Positions 25,014-33,954 of a stretch of DNA of 64,000 nucleotides are shown here, in pieces. Each line of letters opens with the position of its first letter. Position 1 is the first letter of the stretch. The position numbers and the translations under genes were made by a program. Origin of the DNA: Natranaeroarchaeum sulfidigenes (lineage in GTDB: Archaea > Halobacteriota > Halobacteria > Halobacteriales > Natronoarchaeaceae); NCBI RefSeq assembly GCF_017094485.1, contig NZ_CP064786.1:372001-436000 (forward strand), read 5' to 3'. A model generated the notes under the pieces. The model worked only from the letters and a program-made list of their open reading frames with translations. It ran no database searches and had not been told where the DNA came from.

Positions 25014-27074
25014 TCATTTTGGTCGCCGACAGACGACAGCATCCTCTACGCGCACCCGGACTCCGTCGGTACCCTCGTCTCTCTCGCTGGTCGATACCTC
25101 GACATCCTCGCCGGTGAGAAGATCGGTCGGCTCGATCGTGGGAAGGTCGACGACTGCTGGCTCCGCCTCGAAGTTGAGCGCGATGACGAGCGACTCCTCG
25201 TCGTCTCCTGCATCGGCAACGCGCTCGAACGCGACAACCCGACCGTGGTCCCCGTCGACAACGTCCCACTCCACGCGGGTCACATCGCCCCCACGGAGCG
25301 CGGGTTCCTCGTCGCGGGTTCGGAGCAGTCGTCGATGGAATGCTGTCAGTTCGTCGTCGCCGTCGACCCAGGCCATCCGGTCTCGATAACCAGTCATCCC
25401 GCGCTCCTGTCCGTAGTACACCATTGGGACGCCCGGGAACGTCAGGGTCGTGGCGACCGCTGCCCGGAGCGCCGCCTCGTCACACTGTTCGAGATAGCGC
25501 TCCTCGTCGTGGTTCTCGACGTAGCGCATCTGGAGGGCGTACTCGGGGAATCCGGCATCTGCGATCCGATCCGGGACATCCAGCAATGACTCGGCTGGCG
25601 CGTCGCCTCGGCCCACGTCGAGTAATTGCCGGTACAGCGTCGTATCGTAGTGCAGGTCGAACTCGGCCTCGTGGTACTCCGGTTCGTGGGGGATCTTCTC
25701 GTCGAGCAGCAGGAACTCGGGATCGTCCCGTTTGATCCGCTCGCGGAGCTCTTTCCAGAAGCTGTGGGGTACACCCCACGCAACGTCGGTCCGGAAGCCG
25801 TCGACGACTGGGGCCCACTCGTCGACCACGTCGAGCAGGAACCGGCGAACTGCGAGCGATTCGAAGTTGAGGTTCGGGATCGTCGACCAGTTGAAATAGT
25901 GTCGTGGTTCGCCGTCTTCCCACTCGTACCACTCCCGGTAGCCGTCGACGCCCGCCGCGCTCAACTGGAAGTAGGGATGGTCGGCCCCAGTGTGATTGAT
26001 CACGAGGTCAAAGACCACGCGGATTCCGCGGTCGTGACACGCATCGACCAGCGCCTCGAACTCCTCGCGGGTGCCGAGATCGCTTGCGGTATCGAAATAA
26101 TCGGTAATGTGGTAGCCGTGACGGGTCGGGCTTTCCAGCACCGGGGTCAGCCAGAGACAGTCGACACCCAGCCAGTCGAGATAGTCGAGGCGTTCCTCGA
26201 TACGCTCGAACGTCGTATCGAGGCGGCCCCCCGCGAACTCCCGGACGAACACCTCGTAGATCGTCGCCGACTCGGCCCATTCCGGCGGCTCGTTCGGCCG
26301 CGTGACGGTCTCGGAATCGATGTCGATCCGCACGTAGTCGGCGACGCCATGGCGTTCGGCGACCGGCACGGCATGGATACGAACCTCGCCATCAACTGCC
26401 GAGCGTGGGAGTCGGGCTTCGTGGCCCGTCACCGAGAGCGCGGTGCGGTCGACTCCATCCCGGTCGTCGAGGTAGAACTCCACGTCGACGTCGCTGTCGG
26501 CGTACTCGTCAGTGGGTGGTGCGCGCGCCGTGGCGGTAAGAACGACGTCCTCATCGGTGAGTTCGGCGTCGAGCCGAACCCGTGGTTTACCCGGACCGGG
26601 TACCGTGAGTTTGTCCCGGATCGCCCGAACGTCTCCGTCGGGGTCGCCGAAAAAGTGCATATGCTCGCCCGGGGGGAGGTCGGTCTCGTACACGTATTTG
26701 TCACCGTCGAGTCGGGGACGCTCGGGACCGACAATGTGTTCGTTAAAGGGGCCATGAATCACCAGTTCACCGTCGTCATCGGGTGCGACGGGCGATTCGT
26801 CAACCGGTAGCTCGAACCGTGCCGGGCGGCTGTCGTCCTCGAATACGCGGATTCGCTTGGTGTGCTCGCCGTCCGGAGCGGACAGGATACACTCGTAGGT
26901 GCCCGTTACGTCGGGACACAGCTCGACTACTGGGCCATCATCGAGTACCACCTCGCTTCCCTCGGGTGCCGACTCGATACGCCAGTGATAGCGTTCGTCA
27001 GGGTCGGGATTCCACGGAGCCAGCTGGATCGAATCGCCTACTGTCGTCGTACGTGGAGGGCCTGGATCGGTCAT
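25014..27074 (-). CDS. Cytoplasmic GH13 alpha-amylase family glycosidase
   Basis: 686 residues from the ATG at 27074. The catalytic TIM barrel occupies about residues 270-620: DLVINHTG (region I), GFRTDVAWG with nucleophile D430, LLLDEKI with acid/base E459, and ENHDEER with D523, then a C-terminal beta domain. About 265 N-terminal residues, beta-rich and including PGEHMHFFGDPDGD, look like carbohydrate-binding or starch-branching-type sandwich modules. No signal peptide is present, so it works inside the cell on imported oligosaccharides, probably as a cyclomaltodextrinase or neopullulanase-like enzyme (inference). It shares a divergent promoter region with the glucoamylase. Confidence 0.9.
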   Translation of the reverse strand: MTDPGPPRTTTVGDSIQLAPWNPDPDERYHWRIESAPEGSEVVLDDGPVVELCPDVTGTYECILSAPDGEHTKRIRVFEDDSRPARFELPVDESPVAPDDDGELVIHGPFNEHIVGPERPRLDGDKYVYETDLPPGEHMHFFGDPDGDVRAIRDKLTVPGPGKPRVRLDAELTDEDVVLTATARAPPTDEYADSDVDVEFYLDDRDGVDRTALSVTGHEARLPRSAVDGEVRIHAVPVAERHGVADYVRIDIDSETVTRPNEPPEWAESATIYEVFVREFAGGRLDTTFERIEERLDYLDWLGVDCLWLTPVLESPTRHGYHITDYFDTASDLGTREEFEALVDACHDRGIRVVFDLVINHTGADHPYFQLSAAGVDGYREWYEWEDGEPRHYFNWSTIPNLNFESLAVRRFLLDVVDEWAPVVDGFRTDVAWGVPHSFWKELRERIKRDDPEFLLLDEKIPHEPEYHEAEFDLHYDTTLYRQLLDVGRGDAPAESLLDVPDRIADAGFPEYALQMRYVENHDEERYLEQCDEAALRAAVATTLTFPGVPMVYYGQERGMTGYRDRMAWVDGDDELTAFHRRLLRTRDEEPALRGGDVTRVEWDVVDGDHGRVVAFERVADAGDDEESLVIALNFEAEPAVVDLPTIEPTDLLTGEDVEVSTSERDEGTDGVRVRVEDAVVCRRPK

Positions 27075-27209
27075 ATACGGCCACTCCCGCCCCACCCAAG
27101 TAAACGAATCGCATCAGCTGTGGCACGCCAGTTGAGCGTTGGAACGGAGCTTAAATAACGTTGGCCGCTCGCTCAGGGCCTCTATCTGTGAATTACTATT
27201 TCAACAATA

Positions 27210-27216
27210 TTTATAT
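27210..27216 (+). promoter_or_regulatory. TATA box of the glucoamylase gene
   Basis: TTTATAT, centred 28 bases before the ATG at 27241, fits a leaderless transcript. It lies in the 166-base divergent region shared with the amylase; AAGCTCC-side block TATTTAAG on the minus strand near 27150 may serve the amylase with a longer leader. Confidence 0.55.
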
Positions 27217-27240
27217 CTCTGGGTGGATTTTTAGCAGGTA

Positions 27241-29316
27241 ATGAAACTCAGGACTGCGCTTCGCGATTACAAGGAGACTCTCGGTAGCGAGACGAAGTTC
27301 CCCGGTGAGCGCCGGTCGACTACAGGTATGTTCTCGGGCATCGACAGCAGGCTCGTTCATGTCGACCGTGACGGCTCGCTGCGTGACTTCTCGTACCCAC
27401 TGACCGGTCTCGCCGGTATCGAATCTCTCAGCTTCGGCCTGCGGACTGCTGGGGAGATCACCTGGTTCGATGAACTCGATACCGAGGCCCAGAGCTACGC
27501 GGAGGGGACCGCTGTTGTCGAGACCGAGCTTACCGACGGCTCGGTGATGATCCGACAACGCGACCTGACGCTCGATCGCGCTCACGTCACGAACGTCGAG
27601 ATCGACGGAGCCGAAGACGCCGAGCTCTGTGTTTCGGTCACGTTCGCGCCCGAAGCGACATCAACCCGCGTCGGACAGCTCACGCACCCCGATGCCCTCC
27701 AAGTGCATCACCGGCGTGAACACGATTATCTCGCCGCTTCGACCGAGTTCGAGACGCTACTGGGGCAGGTTCCCGAGGAGATCGAAGAGGTCTTAGACGA
27801 GGACGGACCGGTAGAATTCCCCCGTGCGGTCGACGACGGTCGCTACGAGCAGAACAAGCTTGGCGGCACCGCCTTCGCGGCCATTCCGTTCGAGAACGGC
27901 AGTGTAACGGTCGTATCACTGCTGACAGAGATCGCCGAGACCCCACAGAACGATGCGCTTGACGAAGTGACATCGCTCGCGACGCGCTATGACTCCAGCG
28001 AGACGGTGCTCGAAGCGGGACGCGCACAGATGCCTGACTGGTCTTCCGGGCTCGACGACGAGCGGATCCCGACGGACGATCTCCGGGTGCTGTCCTTGCT
28101 CTCTACCCACACCGGTGGGCGAATCGCCGGGCCGGACTTCGATCCGACCTACACCTACTCCGGTGGGTACGGGTACACGTGGTTCCGTGATGACGCCGAG
28201 ATTTCTCGGTTCCTGCTCGAAGCCGACATGCGGACCGATCTCGATCTCTCCGCGTGGCACGAAGCGAGCACGCAGTTTTACGCCGAGACGCAGCGACCTG
28301 ACGGAACCTGGCCCCACCGGGTCTGGCCCTGTGATGGCTCGCTCGCGCCGGGGTGGGCTCACGGCCGCATCGAGGCCGGCAAGGAGCGTGAGGGCGTCGA
28401 CGCCGACGACGGACCACAGGACGGATCGGACTATCAGGCCGACCAGACTGGCAGCGTCGTCTCCTTCCTCGCGACGTATCTCCGGGTCGGTTCGCCGACT
28501 GATCCGGCGCAGGTCGAGGAGATCATCACCGACGCGATCGACGGGCTCGACGACACGCTCGACGACGACGGGCTCCCACAGACGGCACAGAACGCCTGGG
28601 AGAACATGACCGGACAGTTTGCACACACAGCTGCGACCTTCCTGCACGCGTACGCCGCCGTTGCTCGTGCACCGGTCGACGACGAGCTTGCCGCACACGC
28701 GGCCGAGCAGGCCGATGCAGTCTACGACGCGATCGACGAGCTCTGGATGCCCGAGCGGGGTGCGTATGCGATCCGCCTGCAGGATGGCGAGCTCGACGAA
28801 CGGCTCGATTCCAGTGCGCTCGCACTGGCCGGGGCTCATCACGATTACGCGGCGATCGGTGAGATCGACGACCAGCGACTCGATCGGCTCGCTTCACACC
28901 TCTCGACGACGATCGAGGGGCTCTATCGGGACTCCGAGGAAAGTGACGTTCGCGGTCTCTTCCGGTTCGAGGGGGACGAGTGGCGGATGCGCAAACAGGC
29001 CGACGAGAAGATCTGGACGGTCTCGACTGCCTGGGGTGCGAACTCCGCGACAAAACTCGCGCGCCTCCTCGAAGAGTACGACCGTGAGGAGGCCTCCGAA
29101 CTGGCCGAGTGTGCGGAGGATCTCATGGAGGCGATCCGCCCGGACGGTCCGCTCTGTCTGGAATCGACGTATCTGCCCGAGCAGTTCTTCGACGACGGCA
29201 CACCCGACTGTGCGACACCGCTTGGCTGGCCTCACGCGCTTCGGCTCGCAACCGAGACCGAGCTTACGGCGATGTCGGGTAAGGACCCTCGACAGGCGAC
29301 GCTCGCTGACGACTGA
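27241..29316 (+). CDS. GH15 glucoamylase (glucan 1,4-alpha-glucosidase)
   Basis: 691 residues. Releases glucose from the non-reducing ends of maltodextrins. The N-terminal super-beta-sandwich (about 1-270) and the (alpha/alpha)6 barrel of archaeal GH15 enzymes are visible, with YGYTWFRDDAEISRFLLEA and the late CLESTYLPEQFFDDG and GWPHALRLA blocks. There is no signal peptide, so it works with the amylase on oligosaccharides brought in by the ABC importer. A TATA box at 27210 suggests an ATG with no leader. It is followed by a decayed transposon. Confidence 0.92.
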   Translation: MKLRTALRDYKETLGSETKFPGERRSTTGMFSGIDSRLVHVDRDGSLRDFSYPLTGLAGIESLSFGLRTAGEITWFDELDTEAQSYAEGTAVVETELTDGSVMIRQRDLTLDRAHVTNVEIDGAEDAELCVSVTFAPEATSTRVGQLTHPDALQVHHRREHDYLAASTEFETLLGQVPEEIEEVLDEDGPVEFPRAVDDGRYEQNKLGGTAFAAIPFENGSVTVVSLLTEIAETPQNDALDEVTSLATRYDSSETVLEAGRAQMPDWSSGLDDERIPTDDLRVLSLLSTHTGGRIAGPDFDPTYTYSGGYGYTWFRDDAEISRFLLEADMRTDLDLSAWHEASTQFYAETQRPDGTWPHRVWPCDGSLAPGWAHGRIEAGKEREGVDADDGPQDGSDYQADQTGSVVSFLATYLRVGSPTDPAQVEEIITDAIDGLDDTLDDDGLPQTAQNAWENMTGQFAHTAATFLHAYAAVARAPVDDELAAHAAEQADAVYDAIDELWMPERGAYAIRLQDGELDERLDSSALALAGAHHDYAAIGEIDDQRLDRLASHLSTTIEGLYRDSEESDVRGLFRFEGDEWRMRKQADEKIWTVSTAWGANSATKLARLLEEYDREEASELAECAEDLMEAIRPDGPLCLESTYLPEQFFDDGTPDCATPLGWPHALRLATETELTAMSGKDPRQATLADD

Positions 29317-29409
29317 TAGCGTTTACTCTTAGCTGATTGAGGCGCTGAGCCCCCTTCCTCAGTGAGTGGTTCGCGGTGTTTGCCCGGAGCGAGTTCAGTG
29401 GACACCGGT

Positions 29410-29523
29410 CATTGGCGAGAGTCAACCGCCTCGGGGTCAAGTGGTTCGAGACGCAGAGCGTCTCGTCATCACGGAAATCAGAGATTTCCGTACGACCCCG
29501 AGGCTTGTCAGTGGACTCCCGTT
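29410..29523 (-). ncRNA. omega-RNA/sotRNA-like right end of the tnpB relic
   Basis: Inverted repeats predict a three-way junction. An outer 11-bp stem pairs 29428-29438 with 29494-29504 (GCCTCGGGGTC with GACCCCGAGGC). Inside are two perfect 8-bp hairpins with three-base loops: 29447-29465 (CGAGACGC-AGA-GCGTCTCG) and 29472-29490 (CGGAAATC-AGA-GATTTCCG). It starts directly after the tnpB stop on the same strand. TnpB guide (omega) RNAs, and the sense-overlapping RNAs reported for IS1341-type genes in Halobacterium, come from this part of such elements. Expression cannot be seen from sequence. Confidence 0.6.
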
Positions 29524-30069
29524 TTAACCGAGTAACTCGGCAGGCGTGTAATCGCCGTTCACGTTCAACGTCCCTGACTTGAGGGCCAGTTGACTGGTGG
29601 CCCATCCACCGCGAGACTTCTGCCCGCGATGGATATACCCGCAATACCGACTCGCAATGTTCTTCGCCGTGGCAAACGCTTCGCGTTTGCTGCCCGTCAG
29701 ACACAGTCTGACGACCGCGTTGTAATCCGCATTCACCTCATACCCACAATCCACGCACTCGAACTGTTTGTCGTCACGATTGTCCTCGTGGGTAAATCCA
29801 CAGTTCGAACACCGTTGACTCGTGTACGCAGGGTTCACCGTATCCACGAACAACGCCGTGGATTCAACCTTGTACTCCACGAGTTCCACGAACTTCGCGT
29901 AGGCCCACTGCTGAAACTTCGAACCAGTAGCGATGTTCTCGCGGATGTGATCGAGGTTCTCGAAAATGATGCCGTCCACATCCGTGGCTTGGGCTTCCGC
30001 GATGAGATCGTTGGCGCGGTTGTGGAGCCAATCCAGCGACCAATCCGAGAAGCGGCTGCCAATGGACTG
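29524..30069 (-). pseudogene. C-terminal fragment of a TnpB (IS1341-type OrfB) gene
   Basis: About 180 residues that match the last 45 percent of TnpB. Present are the RuvC-II region (IIFENLDHIRENI), the zinc ribbon CSNCGF with ECVDCGYE, and RuvC-III (NADYNAV). The N-terminal DNA-binding part and RuvC-I with its first catalytic aspartate are missing, so the product cannot be an active nuclease. An in-frame ATG at 30135 adds 22 residues (through a proline-rich SPPPST) that are not TnpB-like; homology begins near 30069, which marks the breakpoint. Confidence 0.82.
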
Positions 30070-30151
30070 TATCAAAAGTTCATCTGTAGAGGGGGGAGGG
30101 GAGTCAGCCCTTCCAGAGGGTGTGATGAGTTTCATCGAGTGTCGGCTTCCT

Positions 30152-30172
30152 CCCCGACCTCAAGGGTCGGGG
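30152..30172. repeat. Hairpin resembling the end of a second IS element
   Basis: CCCCGACC at 30152-30159 pairs perfectly with GGTCGGGG at 30165-30172 across a five-base loop. On the minus strand it is followed by GAGGAAGCCGACA, a sequence I associate with ends of haloarchaeal IS1341-like elements. It lies on the 5' side of the broken tnpB, so it may be the tail of another copy. Confidence 0.45.
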
Positions 30173-30325
30173 CATCCGCCTCGTGCCGTCTGTGAACAGC
30201 CCGAGTACGGCCCGATTGTTGTGACGTTTCTCGCATCGAGTGCTGTTGGAGAGCGCTGTCGCTCCCACTATGTGCAAAAACAGTGAATCGGAAGGTAAGT
30301 CGAGTCAGCCAGGGTGGCCGTCGCG

Positions 30326-31465
30326 TCAGGCTGTCGTTGCTTTCACTCTGTCCTCGTCGCTCGTGAGGACGTCGAGTCCCGTCTCCGGCGAGAAGAGATG
30401 GACGTGCTCTTCTTTGAACGTGATCTCGATCTGATCGCCGGTCTCCGGTTCGTAATCGGCCTCGACGCGCGCAATGAACTCCTCGCCGATATCGAGATGG
30501 AGATAGTTGTCGGAGCCGATCGGTTCGACGACCTCGACGGTCGTAGTAACCGTCTGATCGCCCGCCGTCCGGGTCGGCTTCACGTTTTCTGGACGAATGC
30601 CGAGGGTGAACCGCTGTCCACTGAGGCTGGTGTTGAGGTCGCCGCCGTACTCGCCCGAGAGCGTGTACTGGAACTGCCCATTGACTTCCGAGAGGCGGAT
30701 CCCATCGCCGACTGCAGTGGCCTCGACGTCGATGAAGTTCATGGACGGGGAGCCGATGAAGCCACCGACGAACTCGTTGATCGGATTCTCGTAGACCTCT
30801 TTCGGCTGTCCGACCTGCTGGAGTTCGCCATCGTTGAGGATGACGATCCGGTCGCCCATCGTCATCGCTTCCTCCTGATCGTGAGTAACGTAGATCGAGG
30901 TGACACCGAGCTCCTCCTGTAGCCGCTGGATCTCGGTACGCATCGTGGTCCGTAGCTTCGCGTCCAGATTGCTGAGCGGCTCGTCGAACAGGAAGACACC
31001 CGGTTCACGGACGATACAGCGCCCGAGCGCGACACGCTGTTTCTGTCCGCCGGATAGCTGGTCCGGCTTGTCGCCCAGCAGATTTTCGATTCCCATCATC
31101 TCGGCGGCTTCGCGCACGCGGTCACGACGCTCCTCGGGCGACAGGTCGGTGCTCATCCGGAGCCCGAACTCCATGTTCTCGAAGACCGTTTTGTGTGGGT
31201 ACAGCGCGTAGTTCTGGAACACCATCGCCACGTCGCGGTTCTTCGCGTGGAGGTCAGTGACGTCCTCGTCACCGATGTGTATCGTTCCTTCTGTGGCCGG
31301 TTCGAGGCCTGCAAGCATGCGCAGGGTGGTGGTCTTCCCACAACCGGAGGGGCCAACAACGGTGATGAACTCTCCGTCCTGAATATTCAGATCGAGGCCT
31401 TCGACGGCCACGACGGTTCCCTGGTCGTACTCCTTCCGAAGGTTTCTCACTGTAATGCTTGCCAT
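30326..31465 (-). CDS. malK: Sugar ABC transporter ATP-binding protein, MalK/UgpC type
   Basis: 379 residues. The ATPase of an oligosaccharide importer. Walker A is GPSGCGKTTTL, the signature is LSGGQKQRVALGR, Walker B is VFLFDEPLSNLD, and the switch histidine follows in VTHDQEEA. The C-terminal 140 residues form the MalK-type TOBE regulatory domain. The gene is divergent from the genes for the binding protein and the two permeases, so the importer depends on two transcripts. A TATA-like GTTATA on the minus strand (31491-31496) is about 28 bases before the ATG, fitting a leaderless message. Confidence 0.9.
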   Translation of the reverse strand: MASITVRNLRKEYDQGTVVAVEGLDLNIQDGEFITVVGPSGCGKTTTLRMLAGLEPATEGTIHIGDEDVTDLHAKNRDVAMVFQNYALYPHKTVFENMEFGLRMSTDLSPEERRDRVREAAEMMGIENLLGDKPDQLSGGQKQRVALGRCIVREPGVFLFDEPLSNLDAKLRTTMRTEIQRLQEELGVTSIYVTHDQEEAMTMGDRIVILNDGELQQVGQPKEVYENPINEFVGGFIGSPSMNFIDVEATAVGDGIRLSEVNGQFQYTLSGEYGGDLNTSLSGQRFTLGIRPENVKPTRTAGDQTVTTTVEVVEPIGSDNYLHLDIGEEFIARVEADYEPETGDQIEITFKEEHVHLFSPETGLDVLTSDEDRVKATTA

Positions 31466-31744
31466 TATTATTTGTGCCGGTATCGGAACGTATAACTCTT
31501 ACTCAAGCGCTGTGAGGTGTGACGAAATAGGTCATCTTGCTTGTTAGCGCCGTTACAGTGGTCTTCCAGACGATTATGGAACTGATGATCCCGGACTCGT
31601 TGCTGGTCTCGTTGGTGGTTGTGACAGTTCGATGTTGATCGATCGGAGAATAGTACTGGCTTGGGAGGGTAGCCAGTCCGCATTATCGGCAGCAAAACCC
31701 AAACTATTAAATAATGGAAGTTATAATTCTTCAATGATTCATCC
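31466..31744. promoter_or_regulatory. Divergent promoter region between malK-like and malE-like genes
   Basis: This 279-base gap has a TATA-like element on the minus strand at 31491-31496 for malK and TTATAATT at 31721-31728 for the binding-protein gene. A TACT-N7-GAGGGTA sequence near 31655 partly resembles the TACT-N7/8-GAGTA motif I recall for Halobacterium TrmB, but the second half-site does not match. I see no gene in the gap. Confidence 0.45.
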
Positions 31745-31750
31745 ATGGAT

Positions 31751-32968
31751 ATGGACCGACGGACGGTACTTAAAGGCACAGGCGGAATTGTTGCGGCAAG
31801 CGCACTCGCAGGCTGTCTCGGCGGCGACGACGGGCCAGAAGGCGACATGGCCATCTGGCACGAGCTCGGCGAAGGTGAGCTGGCAATCTTCAACGACATG
31901 GTCGAGCAGTTCGAGGACGAGACCGACCACGACATCGCCGTCTCCGAGGTCGGTGACCTCGAAGACCGTGTCGAGACGGCTGTCGCAGCCGGCGAAGGGC
32001 CCGAAATGTGGTCGTGGGCGCACGACTGGGTCGGCAACCACTGGGACCGAGGCTTCCTCGCGGACGCTTCGGACGACCTGACGATCACCCTCGAAGATGA
32101 GTTCACGCCCCCTGCCGTTGAGGCGGTCCAGCCGCCGGGCACCGATGCTGTTGTCGGCCTCCCGGCCGCAGGCGAGACGATCTCGATGTTCTACAACCCC
32201 GACCTCATCGACGAGCCACCGGAGACCCTCGAGGAGGTCCTCGAGATCGCCGAGGAGTTCCACGACCCACAGCAGGGCCAGTACGGGTTCTCCCAGGACG
32301 TGAACGTGTACACGTTCAGCTGGGCACTGCAGGCATTCGGTTCCATGATCTTCGAGGTCGACGAGGACGGAGAGGCGCACCTCGGACTCGAGGACGACGA
32401 GATGCACGAAGGGATGGAGATCGTTCGGGACCTGTACGAGTACATGCCGCGTGACCTCGAGTACGACGCGCAGGTCTCGCCGTTCACCGGTGGCGACGTC
32501 CCGATCCACATGAACGGCCCGTGGGCGGTTAGCGACTTCAACGATGAGGATGCCACCTTCGAGGTTGCCGAGCTTCCCGCAATCGACGGCGGTGAGGCCG
32601 CTCCGTACACCGGTATCGATGTCTGGTACTTCTCCGACATGATCAACGAGGACGAGGACCGGAAAGACGTGACAATCGAGTTCGGAGAGTACTACACCAC
32701 GAACGAGGAGTTCCAGCAGCGGTGGGCCGACGAGCAGTTCTACATCCCCGTCATTCAGGACATCGACGAGGATGGACTCCCGGACGAGGTCGCGGCCTTC
32801 CAGTCCGCGTTCGAACAGGGTGTCGCGATGCCGGTCGACGCCCGGATGAACCAGGTCTGGGAGCCGTTCGAGGACGCGATCAGTGCGGTCCTTACAGACG
32901 ACGGCGACATCGCCGAGGAGTTCGCCTCCGCGGCAGACTCCATCCGCGACAGTTGGGACGACGAGTAA
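31751..32968 (+). CDS. malE: Sugar ABC transporter substrate-binding lipoprotein, MalE-like
   Basis: 405 residues. Start chosen at 31751 because it is 27 bases after the TTATAATT box and gives MDRRTVLKGTGG, a twin-arginine signal; an ATG two codons upstream is possible. The lipobox is ALAGC, so the protein is exported folded and anchored outside. The body matches group 1 extracellular solute-binding proteins: SMFYNPDLIDE, NVYTFSWALQAFG, and a late WADEQFYIPV. The likely ligands are maltose-series oligosaccharides, given the amylase and glucoamylase nearby. The permease gene follows after 23 bases. Confidence 0.9.
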   Translation: MDRRTVLKGTGGIVAASALAGCLGGDDGPEGDMAIWHELGEGELAIFNDMVEQFEDETDHDIAVSEVGDLEDRVETAVAAGEGPEMWSWAHDWVGNHWDRGFLADASDDLTITLEDEFTPPAVEAVQPPGTDAVVGLPAAGETISMFYNPDLIDEPPETLEEVLEIAEEFHDPQQGQYGFSQDVNVYTFSWALQAFGSMIFEVDEDGEAHLGLEDDEMHEGMEIVRDLYEYMPRDLEYDAQVSPFTGGDVPIHMNGPWAVSDFNDEDATFEVAELPAIDGGEAAPYTGIDVWYFSDMINEDEDRKDVTIEFGEYYTTNEEFQQRWADEQFYIPVIQDIDEDGLPDEVAAFQSAFEQGVAMPVDARMNQVWEPFEDAISAVLTDDGDIAEEFASAADSIRDSWDDE

Positions 32969-32991
32969 GCATCTCATAGCAACATTCTTTC

Positions 32992-33954
32992 ATGAGCTTC
33001 TCCAGTGAAAAAGCCGACCGGTCATGGGTAGCACAGCGTCTGCCCTCGAAAGACGATCAGGCGGGGCTGTTGGTCCTTCCGGGGTTGCTGACCTACGGGA
33101 TCTTCATGCTCTATCCCATCATGTACCTGATCTTCCTCTCCTTTACCAACGCCGGTGGGGCAGAGGACCTCATTCAGGGCACGTATGATTTCATTGCGCT
33201 CGATAACTACGGTCGACTTGTTCAGGACAGCCAGTTCTGGACGTCGATGGGCGTTACATGGCTGTTCGTCTTCGTCAGTGTCGTTCTCAAGATCTTCTTC
33301 AGCATAGCGCTCGCACTCGTGTTCACGCACGACCGCGTCCGCGGCAAGCGGTACATGCGCGCGCTTGCGATCATCCCGCTTGGCCTGCCGCCGGTCTTTA
33401 CGATCACCGTCTGGCGACAGTTGTTCAGTCCGGCACGCTTCGGGATCGTCAACGAGGTGTACATCAACATTGCTGGCTTCCTCGGACAGAATCCCGAGCC
33501 GATCGGCTGGTTCTTCAACCGCTGGATGGCCTTCTTCTCGTACGTCGTCACGGAGCTGTGGCTGGCGTACGCGTTCATGCTGATCATCATCGTCAGTGCA
33601 CTGCAGGACGTCTCCAGTGAGCTGCACGATGCGGCGAAAGTCGATGGGGCAGGCTATCTGCATCGGTTCGTCCACGTGACGCTTCCTGCGATCAAACGGC
33701 CGGTCTGGTTCGCGTCGATCCTGACTGGAGCGGCATCGTTCCAGCAGTTCCTCGTGCCGTTCATCTTCAACATGGGCGGTCCGCGGCGGCAAAACGAGTT
33801 CATCCTGCTGTACGGGTTCCGTGAGGCGTTCCAGTCGCCGCCGCGGATGGGGCTCGGTGCTGCAATCATGGTGATCGCTCTGATCTTCATCGGGATGTTC
33901 ATGTGGATCAACGTCAAGAAAGGCCGACTCGCGGAGGGACTATCTGACCAATGA
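32992..33954 (+). CDS. malF: Sugar ABC transporter permease, MalF-like
   Basis: 320 residues with six probable transmembrane helices starting at about residue 28 (GLLVLPGLLTYGIFMLYPIM). The cytoplasmic EAA loop that docks onto the ATPase reads ELHDAAKVDGAGYLHRFVHV and then TLPAIKRP. The family is the MalF/UgpA type of carbohydrate permease. The stop overlaps the next permease by four bases (ATGA), so the two are translationally coupled. Confidence 0.9.
   Translation: MSFSSEKADRSWVAQRLPSKDDQAGLLVLPGLLTYGIFMLYPIMYLIFLSFTNAGGAEDLIQGTYDFIALDNYGRLVQDSQFWTSMGVTWLFVFVSVVLKIFFSIALALVFTHDRVRGKRYMRALAIIPLGLPPVFTITVWRQLFSPARFGIVNEVYINIAGFLGQNPEPIGWFFNRWMAFFSYVVTELWLAYAFMLIIIVSALQDVSSELHDAAKVDGAGYLHRFVHVTLPAIKRPVWFASILTGAASFQQFLVPFIFNMGGPRRQNEFILLYGFREAFQSPPRMGLGAAIMVIALIFIGMFMWINVKKGRLAEGLSDQ

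Larger units (their letters stand above)
29400..30180 (-). mobile_element. Decayed IS200/IS605-type (IS1341-like) element, possibly two nested fragments
   Basis: This region holds the 3' portion of a tnpB gene on the minus strand, its structured right end at 29410-29523, and a hairpin at 30152-30172 that resembles the end of a second such element. No tnpA and no complete tnpB are present. It fills the gap between the glucoamylase and malK genes. The outer limits are estimates, since IS200/IS605 elements have no terminal inverted repeats or target duplications to mark them. Confidence 0.7.

Noticed and set aside
31655-31675. Possible TrmB operator TACT-N7-GAG in the malK-malE region
   Set aside because: The second half-site reads GAGGG instead of GAGTA, and I found no equivalent in front of the amylase, glucoamylase or regulator genes.
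31739-32977. Minus-strand frame of 412 codons opposite the malE-like gene
   Set aside because: The plus strand has a Tat signal, lipobox and solute-binding motifs and fits the malEFG order; the other frame is a shadow.
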